Of a stretch of DNA of 64,000 nucleotides, positions 9,320 through 22,938 are shown in pieces. The number at the start of each line of letters is the position of its first letter. Within the stretch, counting starts at the first letter, position 1. The notes below the pieces were generated by a model. The model worked only from the letters and a program-made list of their open reading frames with translations, ran no database searches and was not told the DNA's origin. Source of the stretch: Madurella fahalii (lineage: Eukaryota > Ascomycota > Sordariomycetes > Sordariales); the NCBI GenBank assembly GCA_029876055.1, contig CM056877.1, positions 1,736,001-1,800,000 of the forward strand, given 5' to 3'. Made by a program: the position numbers and the translations under genes.

Positions 9320-12300
9320 TCATAACGACGTCCCTTTAGAAAACCCCCCACCACCCCCAACCTCCTCCTCAAAATCAGGTGACATAGCCGGACCACCCCC
9401 AAACGAACTCGACGACCGCGGCAGCAGCGGTGGCTGCCTCACCTCCTTCCCCTTCCCCTTCCCCATCACCGCATCCTCCCCTCCTTCTCCATGATACCGG
9501 CCCCTAATCCCCAAACCAGGTACTGCAGAGCTACCGCTCCCAACCCCTTCCTTAGAACTAGGACTCCTCCAGTACCCGATCCCAGCCGCCGCCGTCGTCC
9601 TCCGACCAGGCACCCTCCTTGGGGTAGTCCTCGACCTCCTCAGCCCGCCTGCTCTTCCGCCCGACCCATGCCCATGGTCAGCAATCTCAATCAAAGGCAG
9701 CGGGTGTCTCGCACCACCGCCGCCAACCGAAGACGGATCCGACCCAACACTAAACCGCTGCGGCGGCGCCGTCCGCTCCCCGCTTCCGCTCCCACCACCA
9801 CTAACTAGCCCGTCGTCCGAATTATGCGCCGTGTTCGGCACCGACATCCTCAGCACTCTCATCTCGCGCACCATATGGCCCAGGCTGTCCTCGAGGGACT
9901 TCATCTTCGCCATCATCGCCCGGCTCGCCCGCGTATTACCCCCACCGCTGCCGCCGCTGTGTCTGCGCTCAGACGAAAGCACGCTCGTCCTCGTAGGCAG
10001 GCTCGACGGCGCGCCGCCAAAGGCGTCGTCTGCCGCCGACGGACCGTCAAAGTCAACCAAAGACCGCCGGCGAGCCGGGGGTTTCCTGCTCCCACTGCTA
10101 GTGGTGGTGGTGGTGGTGAGGGTCGCTGGGATGTCCAGGCTCAGACCGCTGGTGCGGTGGTTACTGGGCATTGTCCGCGCCATGCTGCTGCCGCTCGTTT
10201 CGGTCGTCAGGCGCGGTCGGGCGGCCATGTACAGCGATCGGCGAGGGGAGCGAAGACTGTCGCCTCCTCGTGGCGCGACTGGGCTGGCGACTGGGGTAGG
10301 CCGGGAGCTGACAGGGCGGGACAAAGCGCGGGGGGCTATTGCTGGCCACGCTGAGGCAGATGAGTCGCTGTACTGTTGATCTGTCTCCGGGGCGTACAAG
10401 ATAGTGTTGGTCGACAAGGTCCGGTGGTGCAGCGCCATGCGTCGAGCGGCGCCGGGCCGGGGAGAATCGGCTGACGAGAGCTCCGCGTTGGTGAACCGGG
10501 TGGCGACGGGCGTGGTGAAGTAGTCTTCCTCGATGGTCTCCCCCGAAGCACCGGCTTCGTCGTTCAGATTGTTGGTTGCGTTGTCTTCTTCATCCTCGTC
10601 ATTCGTGACCAGCTCGTCATCGCCGTCAGCATCGCCGTCCGTGATATCCTTCACTTCGGTAGCGTAATCCCGCCGTGCGATCCCGTCCTTGTACATCTCA
10701 GGCGCCGTCGGGAAAGCAGCATCCGAGATGAAATCGGCAGGATCGCTTGCCGCTGATCTGATGTCGGAATAGTGTCTTGGAAACCTTGACGGCCTCTCCC
10801 GGTTCATGCTCAGCCTTCTATGCCAGTCGCTTGTTAATCTGCTGTCGATTGTCGAGTAATTCTGAGTCGAATAGTTGGGGGGGGAGTTGAATCCGGCATC
10901 GTGCTGATCCATCCACGTCCTGATGGCGTTTTGCGTCTTTCGCCGCTCGTTCCGCCGCTGAGTCCTCAAGACAGCGCTGTCAGGGGCACGCAGGAAGACC
11001 TCTTCCAGCGCGCGATCCTTCTGGCAGCCGAACACCGATTCTTCACGAACTCGGATGCTGGGGCTGAAGAAGGCGGACCTGCTGGACGGGTCTGCGAACG
11101 GAATGCCATGCTGGCGACCCCGATCCGGCTTATCGACCAGGTCCGTTGCCTCGTACATATATGGTGCCAGGAAGTATTTCTCATAGAAATAGATGCAGAA
11201 TAGCAGCGGAAAGTGAGTGGCCTTGATCGCTACACGGTTGACCCAGACAAACTGCTTCATAGGTATGAAATATCTCAGAGGCATCAGCGTCCATGCCAGG
11301 ATGTTGGCAGGAGCGATGTAAGAGAAGAGTGCATCCTTCTTTGCCATTGATATTGTATTGATGGCAAATAGAAACCTGACATGTCAGCCGCGCGTTTAGG
11401 GCGACATTCATTTGCAGAGAGGCTTACTGGTGTTCTTGTTTCGCGTTGGAAGCGATAGATGTGAAGGAATTGCCCAAAACCGTGATGAGGATTGTTCTGG
11501 TACTTGATGTTAGCCCGCCTTTGTCACAATCCAGAAAGCGCTGACTTACATCACAGCGAAGTGACATATGATGAGGAACAGGCCCATGAGGGCCTTTCCC
11601 ATCCAGTTGTAGGAGGGCCATCTAGTGAATCAGTCAGTTTCCTGAGGCCTTGATCTTCATTTGCTGCACTTACACCTCCCAAGCAGCTGGCGTGAATCCC
11701 ATCAGGATCTGAAATATCTTGTATGCCAGCACGTAAGGGTCCTCTGCATTCTTGGAGAACGTGAAGAAGACAAAAAAGCCGCTGCAGCAGACCAAAATGA
11801 GAATGAAGACGGCGATCAGGTCTATTGCCAACAGCCGGAAAGATATCAGCAGCTGGGAGAAGTAGCGGTTATGGTCCAGCACGCTAAAGATCCTCGGCAA
11901 CAAGAGAATGCCGCTGGCGGCGAGGACATCGTATGCATTCTCATTCCACTTGTGAGGATCGAGGAGGAACACGCCATAGATGCGCATACAGTAGTAGACG
12001 ATCAATAGCAGCAAGATCCCCAAGTCGAAGATGTTCCAGAAGCTCATAATGTAGAGCGAGAAGCCTTGTTCGTTGAAGCCGACAATCTCGTCGAGCATAA
12101 AGCCAGCGCTCCAGAACCAGAAGAGCAACTCCAGCGACGTGATCTTACTTGATCTCTGGCCCAAGACGGCCAAGAACAGGCCAATCAAGATAACGAGAGA
12201 GCATGTTGACAGAATGTGCCGGTAGCGTGGAACGCGTAGCCGGGACAACTTTAACACAGAAGCAGACCGGGGGTCGTAGAGCGTGACAGATCGCCGGCCA

Positions 12301-13299
12301 GGGACAAGGGATTGAAGCCGGGCGAGGTCCTCCTTCGACTGTGGCCCACCGAGTAGCGGGGTACGAACGGTACTCTGACGCCGAGATTGGCTGCTACCGA
12401 CGGCGCTCGGCGCAGAGTCCTGACATTGGGGCTGCTCCGAGGTAGGGCAGAAGCTGATGGCACCGTTCCAAATGGCCTCTAGCTGCTGTACGACTAGGGG
12501 ATGGGATAGGAAGTGCTTGGCAGAGGCCCGGATCGCGACTTCAAGGGTCGATGTCCTGAGAGCAGCCGGTCTTGGCCTGCCACCTACAGCGAGGGGCGTT
12601 TGGGATCCCGAGATGCCCTGGAGAGGATAAAAGTCGTAGGAGAGCGCGTCGATGAGCTCGCGAGTAGTGTACTCCTTGAGCAGCTTCATCGCCAACAGCT
12701 CACATACCCTTGCCCTCGTGCTGCTTATGCCCGCATTCCCTAGGTACAGTTGCCCTTCCTTTTCAAACTGGAGGCAGTTGGCCATCAGGGCATACAAGGT
12801 ACCTGGGGAGAAGTGCTGTGTCCGAATCTGCTGCTGCATAGGCTTGACCAAGAACTGGGACACTTGCGGGGACCTCAGCTGTTCCCAGGTTAACGTGGTC
12901 TCGGTCCTGGCTTGGACGATGATGCGGATTGCATGCGTCATACTGTATACGGGCAACGAATCTGGAGAATTGCTGGTCAGCGGCGACAATGGCGCATCTT
13001 GGAAGACCATTCAAACCTAGATGACCACCGGAAAACATGGGCAAGAGGCCCGCAGATTGCGCCAACCCGTCTTCATCGTCTTGAGTGCGGCCCCCGAGAG
13101 GGTAGCGCGACTGTTCGCCATGGTTGGACTCTTCCTCCTCCTCCTCGTCGTCGTCGGCCTCGGTAAAATCGGCAGTGGCATGGCGATACTCGCGGTATTC
13201 TCCTACCGAAGGGCGAGGCGTCACATCTCGTTCCACATCGGCAGCGGCCGCATTGTATGCATTGTTGCCCTGGAAGGGTCGTAGCAACGCGGACAACAT
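9320..13299 (-). CDS. YVC1: TRP-type vacuolar calcium channel
   Basis: Yvc1 releases Ca2+ from the vacuole in response to stress. The five-exon model is complement(join(9320..11375,11428..11496,11550..11621,11674..12961,13017..13299)), about 1255 aa. Introns 2-4 (52, 53 and 52 nt) have strong GTAAG donors, and their junctions rebuild the pore region: GFTPAAWEV joins WPSYNWMGKALMGLF, then FAVITILITVLGNSFTSIAS, then QFLFAINTISMAKKDALFS. Several transmembrane helices are visible in exon 2 (VILIGLFLAVLG, LGILLLLIVYYC, LIAVFILILVCCSGFFVFF). The exon 1 donor is uncertain: three in-phase GT sites exist at 13016-13028. Start ATG 13299 (MLSALLRPFQ) was chosen because upstream sequence in this frame has no ATG. 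The cytosolic C-terminal tail of over 550 residues, rich in Ser, Gly and Arg with an acidic patch, is long and probably disordered. Confidence 0.88.
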
Positions 13300-15216
13300 C
13301 CTCGGCTCGGGCTGAGTGTGCCCCGGCGCGTTAGTAGAAGGGCCCGAACGCCATGGAAATTGTCGAAGACTGAGACTGCCGGCGGGTACTACTTCGGAGG
13401 CGGCCAATGCTGCCGTCGGGTGCGCGCCGAACACGTTCCGCCTTGTCTCAATGGGAAGGCTGCAACAAGCCGCCGGCAACGCACGCTGCCTGTCTCACAA
13501 GGAATAAATCTGCGGCCAGATTAACGGTGCATTTTTTTCTCGGGGTTGTATCCAAGTCCCTCCGGGGTTTCCCACAGGACCAAAATGTAAAATATTGCGC
13601 AAAACGCGACTCGCGACTAAGGAAGCAAGCAAGTTGCGACCTGTAAGGGTATGGGAGAGTAGAAACGAGCGGAGGGCCCGCCTAGACGGAAGATGGGAGG
13701 TGATAAGGAGATGCCGGGGTTGCGCACGGGGTGAGCAAGCTGGGACATCCCTGTCACGAGCACTGCGCACTAACACGCCCAGACAACCCCCGCCTGCTCA
13801 GGTATCGCCCCAATCCAGACCTCGGGTCCTGGATAGAACGAAATCGGTGCTTCTCCTGGATTTGTGCCAGGAAATCCAATTCTACCAGGCTTTGGGCCGC
13901 ACCGCCGGAAGCTATTTTTTTTCCTCCATTGTCCTAGCGAATAGGCAAGCTTAAAGACTCACGATGCAGCCGGTGCTGTCCAGAGACGGCAACGAATCGT
14001 GGGGTCGCGGTGGATGCCGCCAAGAGAGCCCATGAGGAGGTTGCCTTTGAGTGGTCCAGAGTCGCCAGACGGGAATTCCGGCATGCAGAAGGCGGCTTCG
14101 TGCCAACCACATGGCCCCCTCCAGCTGATACGCGCTTGTCTGATCTTGGACTGGGAATGTCGCCATCGCAGAGCCGATCCCGCGGCGGCCTCATGACCAC
14201 AAATTCAGCTAACAGTGAGGGTCCAGGGTCCCTTTTTGGGGGTAGGTTACAGCGAGCGTGCTGCAAGTGCTGCAACTCCAATGCACGATGTAGCGTCGTC
14301 TTTACTATCACCCCACTCTCGGTGTCCAGACACACCGACGGGCGGCAGTACAGCTGGCACCCAGGAAACCGATTACCCTCAAGCAGTTCAGCTTTAAGGA
14401 GAGCGCCCTGCGCGTGTCATAAGATGGGCGGTGCCAGGCAAACAAACACACCGGGTTGAAACGGCGTCGGGTCATCTTGCAAATCCATGTGCTGTACCTA
14501 ACCTAAGCTACGCCCCAAGGGCTGCACCAAGTTCGGGGTGTATCGGTAGCGTAATCTTCCGGCTATCAATTCGTGCGGACCCTGCGGCGCGCTAACGGGG
14601 CACAGTACAGTGACCTAGGTCAAGTTACTGTCAACATACCCGACACTGGAACTGGCATGCGGGCTGTGGTTTCAGGGCCTGAATTTTGAGTCGGATAACA
14701 GCGGTCAAGGAATCAGATGGCATGTATTGTACCTTGGTAAGAAGAGACGAATACGGGTATCCGCACGAAAGAGTCAGTGATGCTGTGCTTCATATGGAAT
14801 TCGGCACTGTGCGCGTGGGCGTAGTCCAAGGGGGCGGGCCAGGTTCTAGATAGTGATAGGGATGTTCTGCCTCAGTCACCGAGATATCCTCGAGAATGGA
14901 AGCTGGAATGTGATGGCGTCTTGTAGTACATAGCCAGGAGCATTTTGCTGGCCCAACAGTGTTGTTTCCCGTCGCACAGTATGCAATGGCTTGGCTGCCG
15001 TCACCCCACAGCGGTTGGGGTCATCTGGTGGAAGATGGAGGCTTAGTCATTTCGAGCCTGAGCCGAGATTTTCTAGCGGCCCCGGACCGAAAGCCCCACT
15101 TTTCCGGTCCGCTCAGAGCATCCGGGCTCCAACCGCCAAATCCAAGCTTTGTGGGGCAGCCGATTAAGAATTCTTCATCCCTTTGAACTACCGTTCTCCC
15201 TCAACAAACAGTTTAA
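13300..15216. other. Intergenic region, 1.9 kb
   Basis: This is the YVC1 upstream region followed by the flank of the tRNA gene. Short frames on both strands, such as 14010-14459, lack family features and splice logic. No repeat or RNA gene was seen before 15217. Confidence 0.5.
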
Positions 15217-15319
15217 GGTCCGCTGGCGTAATTGGAAGCGCGTCTGACTACGATCTATCAGCTATCTGGCAGTAATCGAGCAAATCAGGAGGTTCCAGGT
15301 TCGAGCCCTGGGTGGATCA
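15217..15319 (+). tRNA. tRNA-Arg(ACG) with a 30-nt intron
   Basis: The cloverleaf can be drawn by hand. The acceptor GGTCCGC pairs with GTGGATC (one G-T pair each near the ends), followed by discriminator A. The D arm is GCG...CGC, the anticodon stem TCTGA/TCAGG, the T stem CCAGG/CCTGG, and the T loop TTCGAGC. The anticodon ACG is at 15250-15252 and would be inosine-modified to read CGU, CGC and CGA. The intron, 15254-15283, sits at the canonical place after position 37. The mature length is 73 nt before CCA addition. A T4 terminator follows at about 15340. Confidence 0.93.
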
Positions 15320-16090
15320 GAGAATATCTCTGGAGCTCTTTTCAGTTGATCTATCAAGTCCTCCATTTCTCATCGGCGACTGCAGTTCGTTAATTGGAAG
15401 AGCTCTCTTTTTTCACAACCTTCCAGCTCTGCAGAAGGACATCATGGTCTTTCAACACGGTGGATGCAATTCTCAGCTCCGTTGTAGGAGGTTCGAGATC
15501 TGGAGCTGAAAATTCCGATCTCGAGGCGGTCGAGAACCGGCCAACCACGAAATCGGAACGCTGCATCAGCATGCAGCCAGCGGGTTAACCCCACGCGAAC
15601 GACCCCGCCAAATTGCGATTCCGGCGCGCTGATTGGGCATTGGCAAAAATTCTTGACCGGGAGGCATTTGACTCTTCCAGTTCATACAGGGAACCCCGCA
15701 GCAAGCTCGCCGTCGTCCTAGAAAAGTTTTGGTGGGTAGGGCACCAGATACTGCGGGTTGTGGCGGGGCGAGTCCCTACAAATTCTTCGCCGTCCAACAG
15801 TTCGCTCTCGCTCTGTTTCCTTCTTGTCCATGCAGAAGGGCTGGCGAAGTCGGATCATGACGATTTGCGGGTGAAAAAGGGCTCTTCTGGCATCGTTCAA
15901 GCCGACTCGTTCACAGCTGCCCCGCGGCAGTCTCTGAGCTCCTGCTCTGCATCTTGACAACCCCCTCCCCACACCCGAGTAACACCCCTAGCCCTGTCTA
16001 TCGTTATTTTCGTCTTCCCTTCTCTTAAACCTTATTCCCAATCATCTTCGCTTTTTGTGCGGGCACTCGCTGCTTGCTTCCTCGGTCACA
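15320..16090. other. Intergenic region and URA2 promoter, 771 bp
   Basis: The region between the tRNA and URA2 ends in a pyrimidine-rich leader (15950-16090) typical of highly expressed fungal genes. No further gene was seen. Confidence 0.5.
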
Positions 16091-19000
16091 ATGGCTGCTA
16101 CGCTCTATCGGCCGGCCACAGCGCCCATTGCCAAAGCAGAATCCGAAGGGTTGATCACCCTTGAACTCGAGGATGGCTCGGCCTACCAAGGCTACAGCTT
16201 CGGTGCTCCCAAGAGCATCGCTGGCGAGCTTGTCTTCCAGACGGGCATGGTGGGGTACCCCGAGTCCGTGACCGACCCCTCCTACCGCGGCCAAATCCTC
16301 GTCATTACCTTCCCACTTGTCGGCAACTACGGTGTTCCTCCTCGGGATGCCCTCGACCAGCTCCTCGGTGACCTTCCTGCCCACTTCGAGTCGTCGCAAA
16401 TCCACATTGCCGGCCTGGTTACCGCGACGTACGCCGGCGAAGACTACTCGCACTTCCTCGCGACATCCTCCCTAGGGACATGGCTGAAGGAGCAGGGCAT
16501 CCCTGCCATGTACGGTGTCGATACCCGGGCGCTGACGAAGCGTATCCGCGAAAAGGGAAGCATGCTGGGTCGCATGCTGCTACAGAAGCAGGATGTAGCC
16601 AATGGGGTCGATAGCGACGCCGAGGGCCTCACGCTCCCCGGCAAGATGGGTGACTGGAAGCCACACTTCGATGCGATCGACTGGGTCAACCCAAATGAGA
16701 AGAACCTTGTAGCAGAGGGTGAGTGGAGAGACACATCCCACGCGGCGCTCGTGCTTACCACCTTTTAGTGTCCATCAAGGCGCCTAAGCTGTACCGACCT
16801 CCCAGGGCCTTCGCCCTGAACCACCCTTCAGGCCGCCCAATCCGTATTCTTTGCCTCGATGTTGGTATGAAATACAACCAGTTGAGGTGCTTCCTCAAGC
16901 GTGGCGTCGAGGTCCTGGTGTGCCCCTGGGATTATGATTTCCGTGGCGAGAGCTACGATGGCTTGTTCCTCTCCAACGGTCCTGGCGACCCTGCCATCTT
17001 GGAGAGCACAGTCAAGCGCATCGCTGATGCTTTGTCGGAAAACCGTACGCCCGTCTTCGGCATCTGCCTAGGCCATCAGCTACTTGCCAGGGCGGCCGGA
17101 GCCAAGACGATCAAGCTCAAGTTCGGCAACCGAGGCCACAACATCCCCTGCACCAGCATGGTGACGGGCAAGTGCCACATCACATCCCAGAACCACGGCT
17201 ATGCAGTCGATGCTGCCACGCTGCCGGCGGGATGGCAGGAATTGTTCATCAATGCCAACGATGGTAGTAACGAGGGTATCATGCACATCGACAGGCCACA
17301 TTTCAGTGTACAATTCCACCCTGAAAGCACCCCCGGCCCACGGGATACTGAATACCTCTTCGACGTCTTCATCAAGACTGTTTCAGACTGCGCCGCCGAC
17401 AGTAGCCTGTTAAAGAAAGGCGTCCAGTTCCCCGGTGGCACGGCCGAAGAAAACAACAAGCTGCACCCTCGCGTTTCGGTCAAGAAGGTGCTCGTTCTTG
17501 GAAGCGGCGGCCTCAGTATTGGCCAAGCTGGAGAATTCGACTACTCGGGCAGTCAGGCCATCAAGGCGTTGAAGGAAGAAGGCATCTACACAGTCCTCAT
17601 CAACCCCAATATCGCCACGATCCAAACCTCAAAGGGCCTCGCTGACAAGGTTTACTTCCTTCCTGTCAATGCCGAGTTCGTTCGTAAAGTCATCATTTAC
17701 GAGAAGCCCGACGCTATCTACTGCACATTTGGCGGCCAGACGGCCCTCTCGGTGGGCATCCAACTCAAGGACGAGTTCGAGAAGCTCGGTGTCAAAGTCC
17801 TGGGCACGCCGATTGAGACCATCATTACCACCGAGGATCGCGAGCTCTTCGCTCGGAGCATGGACTCGATTGGTGAGAAGTGCGCAAAGTCGGCCTCGGC
17901 CAGCAATGTCGAGGAGGCCTTGAAGGTTGTGAAAGACATTGGCTTCCCCGTCATTGTTCGTGCGGCGTATGCTCTTGGTGGCCTCGGCAGCGGTTTCGCC
18001 AACAACGAGGCCGAGCTCCTGGATCTGTGTAACAAAGCTTTCGCGGCTAGCCCTCAAGTCCTGATTGAGCGCAGCATGAAGGGCTGGAAGGAGATCGAGT
18101 ACGAGGTCGTAAGAGATTGCCAGGACAACTGCATCACTGTCTGCAACATGGAGAACTTTGATCCGCTCGGCATCCACACTGGAGACTCGATCGTCGTCGC
18201 TCCTTCTCAGACGCTGTCGGATGAAGACTACAACATGCTTCGTACGACTGCTGTTAACGTCATCCGTCACCTCGGCGTCGTGGGCGAGTGCAACATCCAA
18301 TACGCACTGAATCCCTTCTCGAAGGAGTACTGCATCATCGAAGTCAATGCCAGACTGTCCAGATCTTCGGCACTGGCGTCTAAAGCCACTGGCTACCCAC
18401 TAGCATTCATCGCGGCCAAGCTGGGTCTCGGCATCCCGCTCAAAGAGATCAAGAACTCGGTCACCAAGGTCACGTGCGCCTGCTTCGAACCTTCGTTGGA
18501 CTACGTCGTAGTCAAGATGCCCCGGTGGGACTTGAAGAAGTTCACCCGTGTCTCGACCCAGCTCGGGTCGTCCATGAAGAGTGTCGGCGAGGTCATGAGC
18601 ATTGGCAGGACCTTTGAAGAGGCTATCCAGAAGGCCATTCGGTCCATTGACTTCCACAATCTTGGCTTCAACGAGACACCGGCGCTCATGTCGATCGATG
18701 ACGAGCTCCAGACTCCGTCTGACCAGCGCCTATTCGCCATCGCCAACGCGATGAGCGCCGGCTATTCGGTGGAGAGGATTTGGGAGTTAACCAAGATCGA
18801 TAAATGGTTCCTTGACAGGCTCCAGGGGCTGAGCGACTTTGCCAAGAAGATGAAGGACCTCAAGGCGAGTGGCGCCGCCCTCCGACCCGGCATGCTCCTC
18901 CAGGCCAAACAACTTGGATTTTGCGATCGCCAGATTGCCAAGTTCTGGGGCTCGACCGAGCTCGCCGTGCGGGGCATGCGTCTCGAGGCCGGCATCACCC

Positions 19001-22000
19001 CCTTCGTGAAGCAAATCGACACCGTCGCCGCCGAGTTCCCGGCCTTCACAAACTACCTCTACCTCACCTACAACGCCAGTGAGCATGACATCTCGTTCGA
19101 TGACCACGGGGTCATGGTCCTCGGCTCAGGAGTGTATAGAATTGGATCCTCGGTCGAGTTTGATTGGTGCTCAGTCAGGGCCATCCGCACGCTCCGCCAG
19201 TCGGGCTTCAAGACCATCATGGTCAATTATAATCCCGAGACGGTCAGCACAGATTACGACGAGGCTGACAAGCTGTATTTTGAGAACATCAATCTGGAAA
19301 CCGTGCTCGACATCTACGAGATCGAGTCCTCATACGGTGTCCTAGGGGCTATGGGTGGCCAGACGCCGAACAACATCGCTCTCCCTCTCCTGCGTGCTGG
19401 CGTCAATGTTCTCGGCACATCGCCCGAGATGATCGACACCGCAGAGAACCGCTACAAGTTCTCCCGCATGCTTGATAGGATCGGCGTCGACCAGCCGACC
19501 TGGAAAGAACTGACAAGTTTTGAAGAGGCAAAGGCTTTCTGCCAGAAGGTGTCATATCCGGTGCTGGTGCGCCCTTCATACGTCCTTTCTGGCGCGGCCA
19601 TGAACACGGTCTACTCGGAGGGCGATTTGGAGAACTACCTGCAACAAGCCGCCGAGGTCTCCCCAGAGCACCCCGTTGTCATTACAAAGTACATCGAGAA
19701 TGCGAAGGAGATCGAGATGGATGCCGTTGCCAAGGATGGCAAGGTCGTGGGCCACTTCATCTCAGAACACGTGGAGAACGCCGGTGTCCATTCCGGAGAC
19801 GCCACGCTCGTCCTCCCGCCTCAGGATCTGGAACCGACGACGGTTCAACGCATCGAGGAAGCCACCCGCAAGATTGGCGATGCGCTCAATGTCACCGGCC
19901 CCTTCAACATTCAATTCATCGCGAAGGACAACGACATCAAGGTCATCGAGTGCAACGTCCGGGCGTCTCGCTCGTTCCCGTTCGTCTCCAAGGTCATGGG
20001 TGTTGATCTTATTGAGATGGCCACCAAGGCTATCATGGATATTCCGTTCGAAGAATACCCCAAGATCGAGCGTCCTGCAGACTGCGTCGGTGTCAAGGTC
20101 CCGCAGTTCAGTTTTTCGCGCCTGTCCGGCGCAGACCCCGTCCTGGGCGTCGAGATGGCTTCGACAGGAGAGGTCGCTTCGTTCGGATCCGACAAGTATG
20201 AGGCCTACCTGAAGGCCCTGATTTCCACGGGCTTCAAGATCCCCAAGAACAACATCCTGCTTTCCATTGGATCCTACAAGGATAAGGAGGAGATGCTCCC
20301 CTCCGTGAGGAAGCTGCAAGAGCTGGGATACAAGCTCTTCGCGACAGCCGGGACTGCAGACTTCCTCGGCACTCACGGCGTTCAGGTGCAATACCTCGAG
20401 GTTCTTGGCAAGGACGAGGACGACCAGAAGTCTGAGTATTCGCTCACGCAGCATCTGGCCAAGAACATGATCGACCTCTACATCAACCTGCCATCCAGCA
20501 ACAGGTACAGGCGCCCGGCCAACTACATGAGCAAGGGATACCAGACCCGGCGTATGGCGGTCGACTACCAGATCCCGCTTGTCACCAACGTCAAGAACGC
20601 CAAAATCCTGGTGGAGGCTATCGCCAGGCACTTTGAGCTCAATATCGGCATCCGCGACTACCAGACAAGCCATCGTACCATCCAGCTACCCGGGTTGATC
20701 AACATCGCAGCTTTTGTGCCAGGCCTGGTTTCCAGAGACAGTGATGATCTCCAAAAGGTGACCAAGGCTTCGATCGCTGCAGGCTTTAGCATGATCCGGG
20801 TCATGCCGGTCGGTAAGGACGGCGCGATCTCGGATGTGAAGTCCTTGAAAACCGCCCAGCAGAACGGCAAGCGCGGCGGGTATTGCGATTTCAACTTGTC
20901 GATCACCGCTAGCTCAGACAACGCCAACCAGATCAGCAACTCGGCCAGCGAAGTGGGATCCCTGTTCATCCCGTTCAACCATCTGTCGGATAACATCAGC
21001 AAAGTTGCGGCGGTCGAAGCGCACTTTGACGCCTGGCCGACGCACAAGCCCATCATCACGGACGCAAGGACCACTGACCTGGCCTCGATTCTCCTACTTG
21101 CCAGCCTGCACAACCGCCGCATCCATGTCACTGCAGTTACTACGAAGGATGACATCAAGCTCATCACGCTCGGCAAGCAGAAGGGCCTCAAAGTCACCTG
21201 CGATGTCTGCATCTACTCACTTTACCTGTCGCAGGACGACTACCCGGGCTGCCCATTCCTGCCCACGGCCGAGGATCAGGCTGCCCTGTGGGAGAATCTG
21301 GAAACCATCGATGTCTTCTCCATCGGCAGTCTGCCGTACCAGCTTGCCCACTTCTTGAAGAAAGAGACGGACGTGGCTGTTGGCATTGCCGACGCCCTCC
21401 CCCTCCTCTTGACATCGGTCACCGAGGGTAGGCTGACTGTCGATGATGTCAAATCGCGGCTTCACGACAATCCCCGGGAGATTTTTGAGCTGCACGACCA
21501 GGTTGGCACGGGTCTGGAAGTCGAGATCGACCGCCCATACACCTTGGGGCCGACTGGCTCTTGGTCGCCTTTTGCGGGTAAGGTCCTAAAGGCTGCAGTC
21601 CAGCGCGTCACGTTCCAAGACCAGGTTGTCTGCCTCGACGGTTCCGTTTTGGATGTCGCTCCCAGAGGAAGCGACATGTCTACACACGGAGCGGTGCCTT
21701 CGGCAGCCGCCGTCTCGTCGCCAGCAGTCAGGCCAATGCACCATCCGTTATCTCCAGTGCCCGAAACCTTGCAGGACGGAAGGCGTCAGAGCGTGCTGGG
21801 ACTTCGGCCATCGTACGGCAGGTCCAAGGCCACAGAGAGCGCTCTGTCCTCCCTCCCTCCCCCTCGTGTGCCTGCCGTGGATGAACTCGCTCCTTCGCTG
21901 ATCGCTCAACCGACCATCTCGCCGCTGCAGGAGATGCTATCCGCCCCATCATCGTTTAAGAAGTCTCACGTCTTGTCCGTGACGCAATATACACGAGCCG

Positions 22001-22938
22001 ACTTGCACCTTCTTTTCAATATTGCGCAAGAGATGCGTCTCGGCGTGCAGCGAGAAGGTGTCTTGGACATCCTCCATGGGCGCGTGCTGTGCACTCTGTT
22101 TTACGAGCCCTCCACCCGCACTTCGGCATCATTCGATGCAGCAATGCAGCGCCTTGGCGGCAGGACAGTCTCCATCACCACGTCGACTTCTTCGGTACAG
22201 AAGGGTGAGACGCTGCAGGACACGCTACGCACACTCGCCTGCTACGGAGACGCGATCGTCCTCCGCCACCCCGACGAGAAGTGTGTCGAGATCGCTAGGA
22301 AGTTCAGCCCCGTCCCCGTCATCAACGGCGGCAACGGAAGCAAGGAGCACCCTACGCAGGCGTTCCTCGACCTCTTTACGATTCGAGAGGAGCTGGGCTC
22401 GATGCAGGGCCTCACCATCACCTTTGTGGGCGACCTCCTCTATGGCAGACCAGTGCACTCGCTTGTTTACCTGCTCCGGCACTACCAGGTGAAGGTGCAG
22501 CTCGTGTCGCCCAAGGTCCTTGCCCTGCCGCCCGCTGTCCGCCAGCAACTGGTGAATGCTGGTCAGCTGCTCTGCGAGTCAGAGGTGCTGACGCCCGAGA
22601 TCCTGGGCCGCACCGATGTGCTCTACTGCACGCGGGTGCAGAAGGAGCGGTTCACGAGCCTGGCCGAGTACGAGAGCGTCAAAGACTCGTACCGCATCGA
22701 TTACGGTACACTGAAGCATGCCAAGAGCAGCATGGTTGTGATGCATCCGCTGCCGAGGAACGAGGAGGTGGCCGAGGAGGTGGACTTTGACCAGAGGGCG
22801 GCGTACTTTAGACAGGTGAGTCCCTTACCTTGCTGTTTTCGGCCGTTGACTGCTTTACTAACACACGTGGTGCAGATGAGATATGGTCTCTACTGCCGCA
22901 TGGCCTTGCTCGCGCTGGTCATGGGGGAGAAAATCTGA
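16091..22938 (+). CDS. URA2: Carbamoyl-phosphate synthase / aspartate carbamoyltransferase fusion
   Basis: This bifunctional enzyme carries out the first two steps of de novo pyrimidine synthesis (Neurospora pyr-3, yeast URA2). The model is join(16091..16718,16769..22815,22876..22938), 2245 aa, with introns of 50 and 60 nt. Domain order: CPSase small chain; class I glutaminase with the Cys nucleophile in GICLGHQLL (about C309) and HPES (H393, E395); CPSase large chain with two ATP-grasp halves (about 444-1450); an MGS-like regulatory domain; a dihydroorotase-like region (about 1510-1820); a Ser/Pro linker; and aspartate transcarbamylase with STRTS (about 1991) and HPTQAFLDL. The dihydroorotase-like part lacks the metal-binding HxH (LPGLINIAAFVPG in its place), as in yeast Ura2, so it should be inactive. 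UTP feedback is known for the family. Confidence 0.97.

Noticed and set aside
14010..14459. 149-codon open frame between YVC1 and the tRNA
   Set aside because: Mixed composition with no family signature; overlapped by frames in other phases.
15385..15500. Possible second, decayed tRNA copy (TAATTGGAAG and GGTTCGAG recur downstream of the tRNA-Arg gene)
   Set aside because: The spacing is wrong and no acceptor, anticodon or T stem can be paired; probably chance.
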